Below are positions 51,010 to 59,941 of a DNA stretch of 64,000 bases, in pieces. The position numbers and the translations under genes are program-made. The notes under the pieces are model-generated. The model was not told the origin of the DNA and searched no databases. It worked only from the letters and a program-made list of their open reading frames with translations. The stretch lies in NCBI GenBank assembly GCA_003330885.1, contig CP030277.1, positions 1,116,001 through 1,180,000 on the forward strand, given 5' to 3'. This DNA comes from Rhodobiaceae bacterium (lineage in GTDB: Bacteria; Pseudomonadota; Alphaproteobacteria; Parvibaculales; Parvibaculaceae). How positions within the stretch are numbered: the stretch's first letter is position 1; every line of letters begins with the position of its first letter.

Positions 51010-52514
51010 GCCCTGAACTCGCAATTACCCTAACCATTCTGCTGCCCGCCGCTGCAACTCTTTTGCTTGCATTGCTGGACAAACAGCCGAACCTGCGTGA
51101 AGCGGTGAGCCTGCTCACGGCCGGTGCGCTTTTCGTCATCGTTCTAGGATTACTGCAAACCGTACTCGATGGCACTCAACCGACGGCCCACTGGTTTGAC
51201 GTTTTGCCCGGCCTGTCGCTTGCCTTTGAGATTGAACCGCTGGGCATGCTCTTTGGCGTTGTCGCGGCGGGTCTCTGGATTGTAACCGCGCTCTATTCCA
51301 TCGGCTATATGCGCGGCAACGATGAGACAAACCAGACACGCTTCTATATCTGCTTCGCGATCGCTATTTCCGCGGCCATGGGTATCGCCTTTGCGGCGAA
51401 CATGTTCACCCTCTTCATCTTCTACGAAGTGCTGACACTCTCGACCTATCCGCTGGTGGCACACAAAGAAACCGACGTCGCCCGAAAGGGTGCTCGGACT
51501 TATCTTGGTATCTTGATTACCACATCAATCGGCTTCCAACTTGTTGCCATTGTCTGGACCTGGGTCGTCGCGGGAACCCTCGACTTTGAGCAGGGCGGCA
51601 TCCTGGCTGACAAGATCGATCCGACACTCTTGCCTTTCCTGTTGGCGCTCTATGCGTTCGGCATAGGCAAGGCGGCGCTCATGCCGTTCCACAGGTGGTT
51701 GCCCGCCGCCATGGTGGCACCGACACCGGTAAGCGCGCTGCTCCATGCAGTTGCTGTTGTGAAGGCCGGCGTGTTTACGATGCTCAAAGTAGGTGTCTAC
51801 ATTTTCGGGATCGACCTGCTGGCGACCACAGGCGCAGCAGACTGGCTCATGTGGCTTGCTGCTTTCTCAATCCTCGCGGCCTCGATTGTCGCGATGACCA
51901 AAGACAATCTGAAAGCGCGGCTCGCTTATTCTACTATCAGTCAGCTGTCCTACATCACCCTCGGCATGGCCCTCGCCACTTCATTGGGCGTGATGGGCGG
52001 CGCCATGCACATTGCGATGCATGCCATGGGCAAGATCACCCTCTTTATGTGCGCAGGCGCAATCTATGTCGCCACCCACAAGACAGAGATAAGCGACATG
52101 GATGGCCTCGGGCGGGTGATGCCGTTCACCTATGGCGCATTCTTTATCGGTGCGCTCTCCATCATCGGGCTGCCGCCTCTCGGCGGCGCTTGGTCGAAAT
52201 GGTATCTGATGCTCGGCGCGGCAGACGCTGGCCAGATCATCATGATGGGCGTCTTTATGGCGAGCTCGCTCCTCAACATCGCCTATCTCCTGCCTGTTGT
52301 CGCACGCGGCTTCTTTATGGGAAGTCAGATCCAAGGCGCTTACTCCCTCGGAGCTACTGCTGCCCCATCAAAAGGCATTAAGGAAGCACCGCTCTGGTGT
52401 GTGGTTCCCCCCTGCCTCACGGCCATTGGTTGTCTGCTGCTCTTCTTCTATGCAGGAGATATTTACACGCTGATTGAGCCGGTCGCCTTCCCTGAAGGGA
52501 CAGCCCAGCCATGA
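51006..52514 (+). CDS. Mrp/NuoM-like antiporter subunit, second of three
   Basis: A 502-residue complex I-type antiporter subunit. The glutamate is in FTLFIFYEVLTLSTYPLVAH and the lysine in YAFGIGKAALMPFHRWLPAA. PTPVSALLHAVAVVKAGVF carries the second conserved lysine in the HAVAVVKAG helix, and IVAMTKDNLKARLAYSTISQ is the histidine/lysine region seen in NuoM. It is closer to NuoM/NuoL than the first copy. It takes the place of the N-terminal NuoL-like domain of MrpA, which in this operon is not fused to MbhD/MrpB. It overlaps both neighbours by four bases. Confidence 0.92.
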   Translation: MSPELAITLTILLPAAATLLLALLDKQPNLREAVSLLTAGALFVIVLGLLQTVLDGTQPTAHWFDVLPGLSLAFEIEPLGMLFGVVAAGLWIVTALYSIGYMRGNDETNQTRFYICFAIAISAAMGIAFAANMFTLFIFYEVLTLSTYPLVAHKETDVARKGARTYLGILITTSIGFQLVAIVWTWVVAGTLDFEQGGILADKIDPTLLPFLLALYAFGIGKAALMPFHRWLPAAMVAPTPVSALLHAVAVVKAGVFTMLKVGVYIFGIDLLATTGAADWLMWLAAFSILAASIVAMTKDNLKARLAYSTISQLSYITLGMALATSLGVMGGAMHIAMHAMGKITLFMCAGAIYVATHKTEISDMDGLGRVMPFTYGAFFIGALSIIGLPPLGGAWSKWYLMLGAADAGQIIMMGVFMASSLLNIAYLLPVVARGFFMGSQIQGAYSLGATAAPSKGIKEAPLWCVVPPCLTAIGCLLLFFYAGDIYTLIEPVAFPEGTAQP

Positions 52515-52876
52515 GCGACGAGATGAAAACACCCGAAACAAACTCGTCGAAGCTCCCGTGGCTCGGCCGCAAATTGCTTTGGCTCGACAATATGAAGAAT
52601 GTAGACCGCATCGTGTATGCGCTCTTTGTGATCTGCGGTGGCCTGGTTGCAGCGGACTTCATGTATCACAAGCACAGCTATCTCGACATTGAAGACATTC
52701 CAGGGTTCTACGCAGCCTTTGGCTTCTTCATGTGTGCAGCACTTATTGTCTGCGCACGTGCCATGCGCGTGATCCTGAAGCGCGACGAAGACTATTATTC
52801 GCCCAAGGACGTAGTGTCTGAAGGCTACCCTGAAGACCAGCTGAGCCGGGAGACAATCCCAGGAGATGGGCAATGA
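52511..52876 (+). CDS. Small membrane protein within the antiporter operon, unknown
   Basis: A 121-residue protein. A hydrophilic N-terminus (about 40 residues) precedes two transmembrane helices (IVYALFVICGGLVAADFMYH and FYAAFGFFMCAALIVCARAM), which are linked by the short acidic loop KHSYLDIEDIPG. A charged cytoplasmic tail has DEDYYSPKDVVSEGYPE. It is not one of the standard Mrp subunits A-G. It overlaps the second antiporter subunit and the third by four bases each, so it must be made with them and is probably a structural subunit between the two. Confidence 0.8.
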   Translation: MSDEMKTPETNSSKLPWLGRKLLWLDNMKNVDRIVYALFVICGGLVAADFMYHKHSYLDIEDIPGFYAAFGFFMCAALIVCARAMRVILKRDEDYYSPKDVVSEGYPEDQLSRETIPGDGQ

Positions 52877-54567
52877 CTGATCTTTTCCCGCCTTTCCTTC
52901 TGTTTGTTGCAGGTGCAGCGCTCTTGCCCTTTATTCCGAATGGGCATCCCAGAGCACTCGCCGCTATCATCGTGCCGATCATCAGCGCCTACTTAATCTG
53001 GATGATGCCAGAAGGCATGTACGGTCAGTTCACCCTGGTCGGCCAGGAAATCACACTGCTGAGAGTAGATAAGCTCTCCACCATCTTCGGATTTGTCTTC
53101 TCTCTCGCCGCGTTCCTTGCGCTCATCTACGCTTGGCATGTGCGCGACACGATCCAGCAGACAATGTCGCTGCTCTATGCAGGTGCGGCCATCGGCGCTG
53201 TCTTTGCCGGCGACCTCGTTTCACTTTTCATCTTTTGGGAAGGCACCGCTATTGCTTCCGTCTTTCTCATCTGGGCGAGACGCACCGAAGGCGCCTATTG
53301 GACGGGAATGCGCTACCTCATCGTTCAGGTAGGGTCCGGCGTTATCCTATTGGCGGGTATAGTACTTCAGTATAGCGAAACGGGATCTATGGCGTTTGAA
53401 GCTATGACGCTAGGAAGCCCCGCGACGTGGGCCATCTTCATCGCCTTCGGCGTCAAATGCGCCTTCCCCTTGCTGCACAATTGGATGCCGGACGCTTACC
53501 CTGCTGCGACTGTAACGGGAACAGTGATCCTGTCAGCCTTCACCACGAAGCTCGCTGTTTACGCCCTCGCACGTGGCTTTGCAGGCACGGAAATTCTCAT
53601 CTATATCGGCGCCACCATGGCTATCTTCCCGGTTTTTTATGCGGTTATCGAGAACGATCTCCGACGGGTGTTGACCTATAGCTTGAACCAACAACTGGGA
53701 TTTATGGTGGTTGGAATTGGTGTTGGGACCGAACTGGCCCTGAATGGGACAAGTGCGCACGCCTTTGCCAGCGTTCTCTACCAGGCGCTGCTCTTTATGA
53801 GCATTGGCGCAGTACTTTTCAGAACGGGAACGGCCAAGGCCTCCGACCTTGGGGGGCTCTATAAGACCATGCCGCTCACAATGGTCTTTTGTGTGATTGG
53901 CGCGGCTTCCATTTCTTCCTTCCCACTTTTTTCAGGCTTTGTGAGTAAATCGCTCATCCTGTCTGGCTCTGTGCACGAAGGTCATTACATCGTTTGGGGT
54001 ATCTTGCTTTTTGCGTCGGCAGGGGCGTTCATCCACTCGGGCATCAAAGTCCCCTTTTTCGCCTTCTTCGCGCAAGACAGCGGCTTGCGTCCAAAAGAAG
54101 CGCCCTGGAACATGCTCCTGGCGATGGGCATCACGGCCTTCCTCTGCATCGCAGTGGGAGTCTACCCAGATCCGCTCTATGCGCTTCTACCCTATGATGT
54201 TGACTATGTGCCCTACACAACGACCCATGTGGTGACGCAGCTTCAGCTTCTCTTCTTCTCCACACTGGCTTTTGCTGTGCTCATGAGAACCGGGATTTAT
54301 CCACTGGCGCTGAAATCGGTAAACCTCGATTTTGATTGGACCTATAGAAAACTCGGTCCTGCGCTCATCAGGGGGATCCGCTCGCTCATCAGGGCTGTTT
54401 GGGGTGCCCTCATCGGCGCCGGCCTTCGGAGCGTGAACTTCGGCATAGCCGCCTTGGGACGCGCTCATGGCCCGGACGGCCTTCTTGCTCGCGCCTGGCC
54501 AACCGGATCTATGGTGCTTTGGATTGCTGTGCTCCTTGGCGCAACGCTTCTACTAAACTATATGTGA
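52873..54567 (+). CDS. NuoL/Mrp-like antiporter subunit, third of three
   Basis: A 564-residue antiporter-type membrane protein. The functional glutamate is in VSLFIFWEGTAIASVFLIWA, and the lysine is in FIAFGVKCAFPLLHNWMPDAYP. YAVIENDLRRVLTYSLNQQLGF matches the histidine/lysine region, and the frame ends with an extra C-terminal helix (GSMVLWIAVLLGATLLLNYM). It is longer than MrpD and diverges from the other two copies. The gene ends the operon; 41 bp separate it from coxG on the same strand. Confidence 0.9.
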   Translation: MTDLFPPFLLFVAGAALLPFIPNGHPRALAAIIVPIISAYLIWMMPEGMYGQFTLVGQEITLLRVDKLSTIFGFVFSLAAFLALIYAWHVRDTIQQTMSLLYAGAAIGAVFAGDLVSLFIFWEGTAIASVFLIWARRTEGAYWTGMRYLIVQVGSGVILLAGIVLQYSETGSMAFEAMTLGSPATWAIFIAFGVKCAFPLLHNWMPDAYPAATVTGTVILSAFTTKLAVYALARGFAGTEILIYIGATMAIFPVFYAVIENDLRRVLTYSLNQQLGFMVVGIGVGTELALNGTSAHAFASVLYQALLFMSIGAVLFRTGTAKASDLGGLYKTMPLTMVFCVIGAASISSFPLFSGFVSKSLILSGSVHEGHYIVWGILLFASAGAFIHSGIKVPFFAFFAQDSGLRPKEAPWNMLLAMGITAFLCIAVGVYPDPLYALLPYDVDYVPYTTTHVVTQLQLLFFSTLAFAVLMRTGIYPLALKSVNLDFDWTYRKLGPALIRGIRSLIRAVWGALIGAGLRSVNFGIAALGRAHGPDGLLARAWPTGSMVLWIAVLLGATLLLNYM

Positions 54568-54608
54568 TGGATCACACATTCTGTACTTAGCCCAAAAGGT
54601 CACCTGAC

Positions 54609-55193
54609 ATGGAAATGACTGGCGAATTCCGTATTCCCGCTCCTCAAGCTGATGTTTGGGCAGCCCTCAATGATCCTGAAGTGCTTCAGCAATCCATTCC
54701 TGGGGCCGAAAGTGTTGAAAAAACCAGCGACACGGGATTTGCTGCCGTTGCGAAAGCGAAAGTCGGACCTGTTAGTGCCAAATTCAAAGGCAATGTAACC
54801 CTCTCCGATATAGATGCCCCCAACGGGTACAAAATCAGCGGCGAAGGCTCCGGCGGCGCTGCTGGCTTTGCGAAAGGATCCGCTGTCGTGAAACTCACCC
54901 CAGACGGTGACGGCACTATTCTGAGCTACGAAGTTCAGGCCACAGTAGGCGGCAAGCTTGCGCAGGTCGGACAGAGGTTTATCGACTCCACAGCCAAAAA
55001 AATGGCGGATGAATTCTTCACATCGTTTGCAGCAATTACAGGAGGCACGACAGAAGAAGAAGTCGACGTCATTGCCCCGACCCATGTGCCGCTGGTGCCT
55101 GATGAAGAGGCAGGGCTCGGCCTCGCTCCTTGGATGTGGGGCACACTTGTGATCGCGGGCGCATTGATTGCGATCTACGTCGTTACCATCTAA
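54609..55193 (+). CDS. coxG: CoxG family protein with C-terminal membrane anchor
   Basis: A 194-residue SRPBCC-fold protein of the CoxG family: MEMTGEFRIPAPQADVWAAL, EVLQQSIPGAESVEK, SAKFKGNVTLSDIDAPNGYK, then QVGQRFIDSTAKKMADEFF. After this about 150-residue domain comes a single C-terminal transmembrane helix (GTLVIAGALIAIYVV). CoxG proteins help attach CO dehydrogenase to the membrane and hand its electrons to quinone, which the C-terminal anchor here would fit. A gap of about 140 bp with two tandem hairpins separates it from coxS. Confidence 0.9.
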   Translation: MEMTGEFRIPAPQADVWAALNDPEVLQQSIPGAESVEKTSDTGFAAVAKAKVGPVSAKFKGNVTLSDIDAPNGYKISGEGSGGAAGFAKGSAVVKLTPDGDGTILSYEVQATVGGKLAQVGQRFIDSTAKKMADEFFTSFAAITGGTTEEEVDVIAPTHVPLVPDEEAGLGLAPWMWGTLVIAGALIAIYVVTI

Positions 55194-55269
55194 AGCCCAG
55201 CACGCGTTTAGCGTCGAGCAGCTTGACGGCGACCGACCAAGCGCAGACACTTATTACAAAGAAACCCAA

Positions 55270-55310
55270 AGGACGCCTGCGAACGTCCTGACGGCATAAG
55301 AAAAGCCGTC
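55270..55310 (+). promoter_or_regulatory. Tandem hairpins in the coxG-coxS gap
   Basis: AGGACG-CCTGCGAA-CGTCCT (55270-55289) is followed immediately by GACGGC-ATAAGAAAA-GCCGTC (55290-55310). They end 24 bases before the coxS start. Neither is followed by a T-run, so they look like a structured leader or mRNA-stability element rather than a terminator. Confidence 0.4.
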
Positions 55311-55334
55311 GCCTAACTTCGGGAGGAACCGCCC

Positions 55335-55802
55335 ATGGCTCTCGTCTCCATGACAGTCAACGGCAAACCAGTATCAGGTGAAGTCGAAGGCCGCACGCTG
55401 TTGGTCCAATTCATACGTGAGAACCTCGCTCTCACCGGTACTCATGTGGGCTGCGATACAAGCCAATGCGGTGCCTGTGTCATCCATATGGATGACAAAG
55501 CTGTGAAAGCGTGCACCATGCTCGCTCTTCAAGCGGAAGGCAGCACCATCACAACCATTGAAGGCTTGGCAAAGGGCGATGATCTTCATCCGGTCCAAAA
55601 AGCCTTCAAAGAAAATCATGGGCTGCAATGTGGTTTCTGTACGCCGGGCATGATCATGACTGCTGTTGATATGATCGACCGGATTCCAAACCTGGATGAA
55701 GAAACGGTCCGCGCCGAGTTGGAAGGCAATATCTGTCGCTGTACCGGCTATCAGAACATTGTGAAATCCATTCTGGACGCTGCTGAAACCACACCCGCCT
55801 AA
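55335..55802 (+). CDS. coxS: CO dehydrogenase-family small subunit (2Fe-2S)
   Basis: A 155-residue iron-sulfur subunit of the xanthine oxidase family that takes electrons from the molybdenum centre. The plant-type ferredoxin cluster ligands are in [20 protein letters not shown] with a fourth cysteine in VKACTMLAL. The second 2Fe-2S domain is in [17 protein letters not shown] and [24 protein letters not shown] precedes the ATG. It forms the first gene of the catalytic trio. Confidence 0.95.
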   Translation: MALVSMTVNGKPVSGEVEGRTLLVQFIRENLALTGTHVGCDTSQCGACVIHMDDKAVKACTMLALQAEGSTITTIEGLAKGDDLHPVQKAFKENHGLQCGFCTPGMIMTAVDMIDRIPNLDEETVRAELEGNICRCTGYQNIVKSILDAAETTPA

Positions 55803-55833
55803 TTCAGCACGGGGATTCCGGGAGGAGGAATTC

Positions 55834-58194
55834 ATGAGCTCATCAGGAATAGGACAGGCTGTCCGCCGTAAGGAAGACAAGCGGTTCATCACAGGTGCCG
55901 GGCGATATACCGATGACCTGAACCGCCCAGGCCAGACCCATGCCTATTTTCTGCGCAGCCCTCACGCCCATGCCAAGATCAATGGCATTGATCTTACAGA
56001 AGCTGTTGCTGCACCGGGTGTCGTCAGCATTTTCACCGGCTCTGACGTCGCTGCCGATGGCCTTGGCGGATTGATCTGCGGCTGGACCGTCCATTCAAAA
56101 GATGGCTCTGAAATGAAAGCCGGTGCCCACCCGATCTTGGCTGAAGACACTGTGCGCTATGTCGGCGATCACGTCGCCATGGTTGTGGCCGAAACCTATG
56201 CCCAGGCAAAATCAGCCGCTGAACTGATTAGTGTCGACTATGACGTCCTTGATGCCGCAGCTGACGTTGGTAGGGCGCAGGATGGGGCCGCGCCGCAAGT
56301 CCATGCGGAAGCACCGGGCAATACCTGCTTCGATTGGGAGCTTGGAAACAAGCCAGAAACGCTAGCGGCCCTTAAGAACGCCGCTCATGTCATCAAGCTG
56401 GATCTCACCAACAATCGCCTGATCCCCAATGCCATGGAACCCCGCGCTGCCATTGCGGATTATGACAGCGGGACAGACGAATACACATTGTGGACCACCA
56501 GCCAGAACCCCCATGTTGCGAGGCTTGTCCTATCCGCCTTTGTCGGCGTGGCACCAGAACACAAACTGCGGGTTATTGCGCCGGACGTTGGCGGCGGCTT
56601 TGGTTCCAAGATTTTCATCTACGCAGAAGAGACAGCCTGCACCTGGGCCTCCGCGAAAATCAAACGTCCGATCAAATGGACGGCAGAGCGCAGCGAGTCC
56701 TTTCTCTCAGACGCACATGGCCGCGATCATGTGAGCCATGCAGAACTGGCTGTGGCGGAAGATGGAACCTTTCTGGGCCTGCATGTTCAGACCAAAGCCA
56801 ATCTCGGCGCCTATCTATCGACTTTCGCGTCGTCCGTTCCGACCTATCTCTACGGCACCCTGCTTTCGGGCCAATATGCCCTTCCCGCAGTCTATGTTGA
56901 AGTCGACGGTGTGTTTACCCATACCGCCCCTGTAGATGCCTATCGCGGCGCAGGACGCCCTGAAGCGACCTATCTAATCGAGCGGATCGTCGAGACGGCT
57001 GCACGTGAACTCGGGTTCGATCCAGCAGAACTCCGTCGCAAGAATTTCATCCGTACATTCCCGCATCAGACGCCAGTCATTATGAATTATGACATTGGTG
57101 ACTACGACGCCTCCCTCGATAAAGCACTCGCACTGGTCGACTATGACGGGTTTCCAGCCCGCAAAGCTGAGACCGAGAGCCGCGGCAAGAAGCGGGGCAT
57201 CGGTTTCTCTACCTATATTGAGGCCTGTGGCCTAGCTCCTTCTGCTGCCGTGGGCTCCCTCGGCGCAGGTGTTGGCATGTGGGAGAGTGCAGAGGTTCAA
57301 GTTGCACCCACCGGCAAGATTGAGATTTTTACCGGATCACACAGCCACGGCCAAGGCCATGAGACAACCTTCGCACAGCTTGTCTGCGAACGGATTGGCG
57401 TGCCCATTGAGGATGTTGAGATCATCCACGGGGATACGGGCCGCGTGCAGTTTGGCATGGGTACTTATGGCTCCCGCTCTGGCTCTGTCGGCATGAGCGC
57501 GCTCGCAAATGCACTCGATAAAATCGAAGCCAAGGCGAAGAAAATCGCCGCTCACCTTATGGAAGCGGACGCAGGCGACATTGAGTTGAAAGACGGTGTC
57601 TTCACGGTCACTGGAACCGACAAGGAACTCGCCTGGGCAGAACTTGCGCTCGGCGCTTATACAGCCCACGGGTTCCCGACCTCTGAGATCGAGCCAGGGT
57701 TGAAGGAGAATGCCTTTTACGACCCGCTCAACTTCACCTTCCCGTCGGGCTGTCATATCTGCGAAGTGGAAATAGATCCAGACACCGGCGTGACACAGAT
57801 CGCTAATTTTGTCGCTGTGGATGATTTCGGCGTGATTGTGAACCCCATGATCGTGGAAGGTCAGGTCCAGGGAGGTATCGCCCAGGGGATCGGACAGGCA
57901 CTCTTCGAGGCGGCGCATTATGATGAGACCGGTCAGCTGATCACCGGCTCCTTCATGGACTATTGCATGCCCCGCGCCGACGACCTGCCCGACTTCAATC
58001 TAGACTTCACCAAAACAGACTGCCCGTCAAACCCCATGGGCATGAAGGGCTGTGGTGAGGCAGGCGCAATCGCCTCGCCCCCCGCCGTGATCAACGCCAT
58101 TACAGACGCTCTCGGCGTCCGTGACATCAAAATGCCAGCAACCCCTGCACGTGTATGGGCGGCGCTCGCCGCACCATCACCCAGCTCTGATTGA
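55834..58194 (+). CDS. coxL: CO dehydrogenase-family large subunit, form II type
   Basis: The 786-residue molybdopterin subunit of the xanthine oxidase family. It begins [22 protein letters not shown], typical of CoxL. Molybdopterin-contact regions include [16 protein letters not shown] and [17 protein letters not shown]. The active-site loop is AYRGAGR at residues 369-375: this is the form II signature, not the AYxCSFR loop of genuine aerobic CO dehydrogenase (form I). The near-C-terminal glutamate of GCGEAGAI is the catalytic Glu of the family. CO oxidation cannot be assumed; an aldehyde or heterocycle hydroxylase is as likely. GGGAGGAGG is the ribosome site. Confidence 0.93.
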   Translation: MSSSGIGQAVRRKEDKRFITGAGRYTDDLNRPGQTHAYFLRSPHAHAKINGIDLTEAVAAPGVVSIFTGSDVAADGLGGLICGWTVHSKDGSEMKAGAHPILAEDTVRYVGDHVAMVVAETYAQAKSAAELISVDYDVLDAAADVGRAQDGAAPQVHAEAPGNTCFDWELGNKPETLAALKNAAHVIKLDLTNNRLIPNAMEPRAAIADYDSGTDEYTLWTTSQNPHVARLVLSAFVGVAPEHKLRVIAPDVGGGFGSKIFIYAEETACTWASAKIKRPIKWTAERSESFLSDAHGRDHVSHAELAVAEDGTFLGLHVQTKANLGAYLSTFASSVPTYLYGTLLSGQYALPAVYVEVDGVFTHTAPVDAYRGAGRPEATYLIERIVETAARELGFDPAELRRKNFIRTFPHQTPVIMNYDIGDYDASLDKALALVDYDGFPARKAETESRGKKRGIGFSTYIEACGLAPSAAVGSLGAGVGMWESAEVQVAPTGKIEIFTGSHSHGQGHETTFAQLVCERIGVPIEDVEIIHGDTGRVQFGMGTYGSRSGSVGMSALANALDKIEAKAKKIAAHLMEADAGDIELKDGVFTVTGTDKELAWAELALGAYTAHGFPTSEIEPGLKENAFYDPLNFTFPSGCHICEVEIDPDTGVTQIANFVAVDDFGVIVNPMIVEGQVQGGIAQGIGQALFEAAHYDETGQLITGSFMDYCMPRADDLPDFNLDFTKTDCPSNPMGMKGCGEAGAIASPPAVINAITDALGVRDIKMPATPARVWAALAAPSPSSD

Positions 58195-58203
58195 GGAACG
58201 CCC

Positions 58204-59001
58204 ATGTACCAGTTCGACTATCATCGCGCACAAACAGTCGCTGAAGCAGCAGAACTTCTCGCCGCCAATGACGAAAACACATTGCTTGCCGGTGGACAAA
58301 CCCTCATCCCGACGCTGAAGCAACGCCTGGCCATGCCGGCAACGCTGGTCGATATCGGCAACATCGCCGATCTCAATTTCATCAAAGCCGAGGGAAACGC
58401 GATCACCATAGGCGCGGCGACGAAGCACGCGGATGTCGCTTCCTCACCTGACGTGGCAAAGCACCTTCCTGCCCTCGCCCATCTTGCAGCACATATCGGT
58501 GACCCAGCTGTGCGCAACCGCGGCACCATTGGCGGGTCCCTCGCAAACAACGATCCTGCAGCTGATTATCCGGCCGCAGCGCTGGGGCTGGACGCAAAGA
58601 TTCACACCAACAAACGTCTGATTGACGCTGATCCCTATTTCACAGGCATGTTTGAAACAGCCTTGGAAGAAGACGAGATCATCACGGAAGTCACCTTCCC
58701 TCATCCGGATAAAGCGGCCTACGTCAAATTCCCGAACCCTGCGTCACGTTACGCCATGGTCGGTGTTTTTGTCGCCAAAACCGCCATCGACATTCGTGTT
58801 GCTGTCACAGGCGCAGGTGCCAATGGTGTCTTCCGCGTGAAAGAAATGGAAGACGCGCTTGGTAGTAACTGGTCACCCGACGCCGTCACAGGAATCAAGG
58901 TTCCTGAAGATGACCTTCTGTCCGACCTTCATGGTGCTGCGGACTATCGCAGCCACCTCATCTCTGTGATGGCAGGACGCGCCGTTGCAGCGACCATGTG
59001 A
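58204..59001 (+). CDS. coxM: CO dehydrogenase-family medium subunit (FAD)
   Basis: A 265-residue FAD subunit that carries electrons from the iron-sulfur clusters to the acceptor. FAD motifs are in LLAGGQTLIPTLKQRLAMP (the AGGQ(S/T) pattern) and GDPAVRNRGTIGGSLANNDPAADYPAA (TIGGS). GAGGAA precedes the ATG, 9 bp after coxL. The set S-L-M is complete, in an order in which M follows L; the Oligotropha cox cluster has M-S-L. Confidence 0.94.
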   Translation: MYQFDYHRAQTVAEAAELLAANDENTLLAGGQTLIPTLKQRLAMPATLVDIGNIADLNFIKAEGNAITIGAATKHADVASSPDVAKHLPALAHLAAHIGDPAVRNRGTIGGSLANNDPAADYPAAALGLDAKIHTNKRLIDADPYFTGMFETALEEDEIITEVTFPHPDKAAYVKFPNPASRYAMVGVFVAKTAIDIRVAVTGAGANGVFRVKEMEDALGSNWSPDAVTGIKVPEDDLLSDLHGAADYRSHLISVMAGRAVAATM

Positions 59002-59032
59002 CCTGAACGGTTTTTCGCAGTAACCTGAACCT

Positions 59033-59941
59033 ATGACCATTTCTCTTCCCGCCTCAATCGACGAGACAGCGGCGCTGCTGTCGAGCGGCGCTTATGTCGC
59101 TGATCGATCCCTCGCGACCGTTCTCTTCTTGGCACTCAAAATGGGCCGCCCGCTTTTCCTTGAAGGTGAAGCCGGTGTTGGCAAAACAGAGATTGCGAAA
59201 GTGCTTGCAAACGCCTTGGGGCGAAAGCTCATTCGCTTGCAATGCTATGAAGGCCTTGATACCGCCGCCGCGGTTTATGAGTGGAACTATCAGGCACAGA
59301 TGATTGAAATCCGCCTGGCAGAAGCACAAGGCGTCGAAGATCGCAATCTACTCGCCAAAGATGTGTTCGATGATCGGTTTTTGATCAGGCGCCCGCTTCT
59401 GCAAGCGCTGGAGCCAGACGTCAACGGTCCGCCGGTTCTCCTCATCGATGAACTCGACAGAACAGATGAGCCCTTCGAAGCCTATTTGCTGGAAGTGCTG
59501 TCAGACTTTCAGATCACCATTCCCGAGATTGGAACTGTGAAGGCCGCAGAGCCGCCCATCGTGATCGTCACGTCCAATCGGACCCGCGAGATCCATGATG
59601 CGCTGAAGCGCCGCTGCCTCTATCACTGGGTGGACTACCCCGATGCAGATCGAGAACTGGAAATCGTGCGCTTGAAAGCACCTGATGCGGCAGAAGACCT
59701 GTCTCAACAGATCGTTACCTTCGTGCAGGCGCTGCGAGAGCGTGATCTCTATAAGCAGCCCGGCATTGCCGAAACGCTCGATTGGGCCAATGCCCTCACT
59801 CAGCTAAACGCCGTCTCCCTGAGTGAAAGAAATATCAATGATACGCTTGGGACCCTGCTTAAGTATCAAGACGACATTGCGCAGGTACGTGGGTCCGACG
59901 CAGCTCAAATACTGGATGAACTGAAAACTGCGGCCGAATGA
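59033..59941 (+). CDS. coxD: MoxR-type AAA+ ATPase (CoxD-like)
   Basis: A 302-residue AAA+ protein of the MoxR group. Walker A is GEAGVGKT (residues 45-52), Walker B is VLLIDELDRTDEPFEA, and sensor 1 is PIVIVTSNRTREIHDAL; DALKRRCLYHWVDYP is typical. In Oligotropha CoxD works with CoxE and CoxF to insert sulfur or copper at the molybdenum site of CO dehydrogenase. The role here is inferred from homology and position. Its stop overlaps the coxE start by four bases. Confidence 0.92.
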   Translation: MTISLPASIDETAALLSSGAYVADRSLATVLFLALKMGRPLFLEGEAGVGKTEIAKVLANALGRKLIRLQCYEGLDTAAAVYEWNYQAQMIEIRLAEAQGVEDRNLLAKDVFDDRFLIRRPLLQALEPDVNGPPVLLIDELDRTDEPFEAYLLEVLSDFQITIPEIGTVKAAEPPIVIVTSNRTREIHDALKRRCLYHWVDYPDADRELEIVRLKAPDAAEDLSQQIVTFVQALRERDLYKQPGIAETLDWANALTQLNAVSLSERNINDTLGTLLKYQDDIAQVRGSDAAQILDELKTAAE

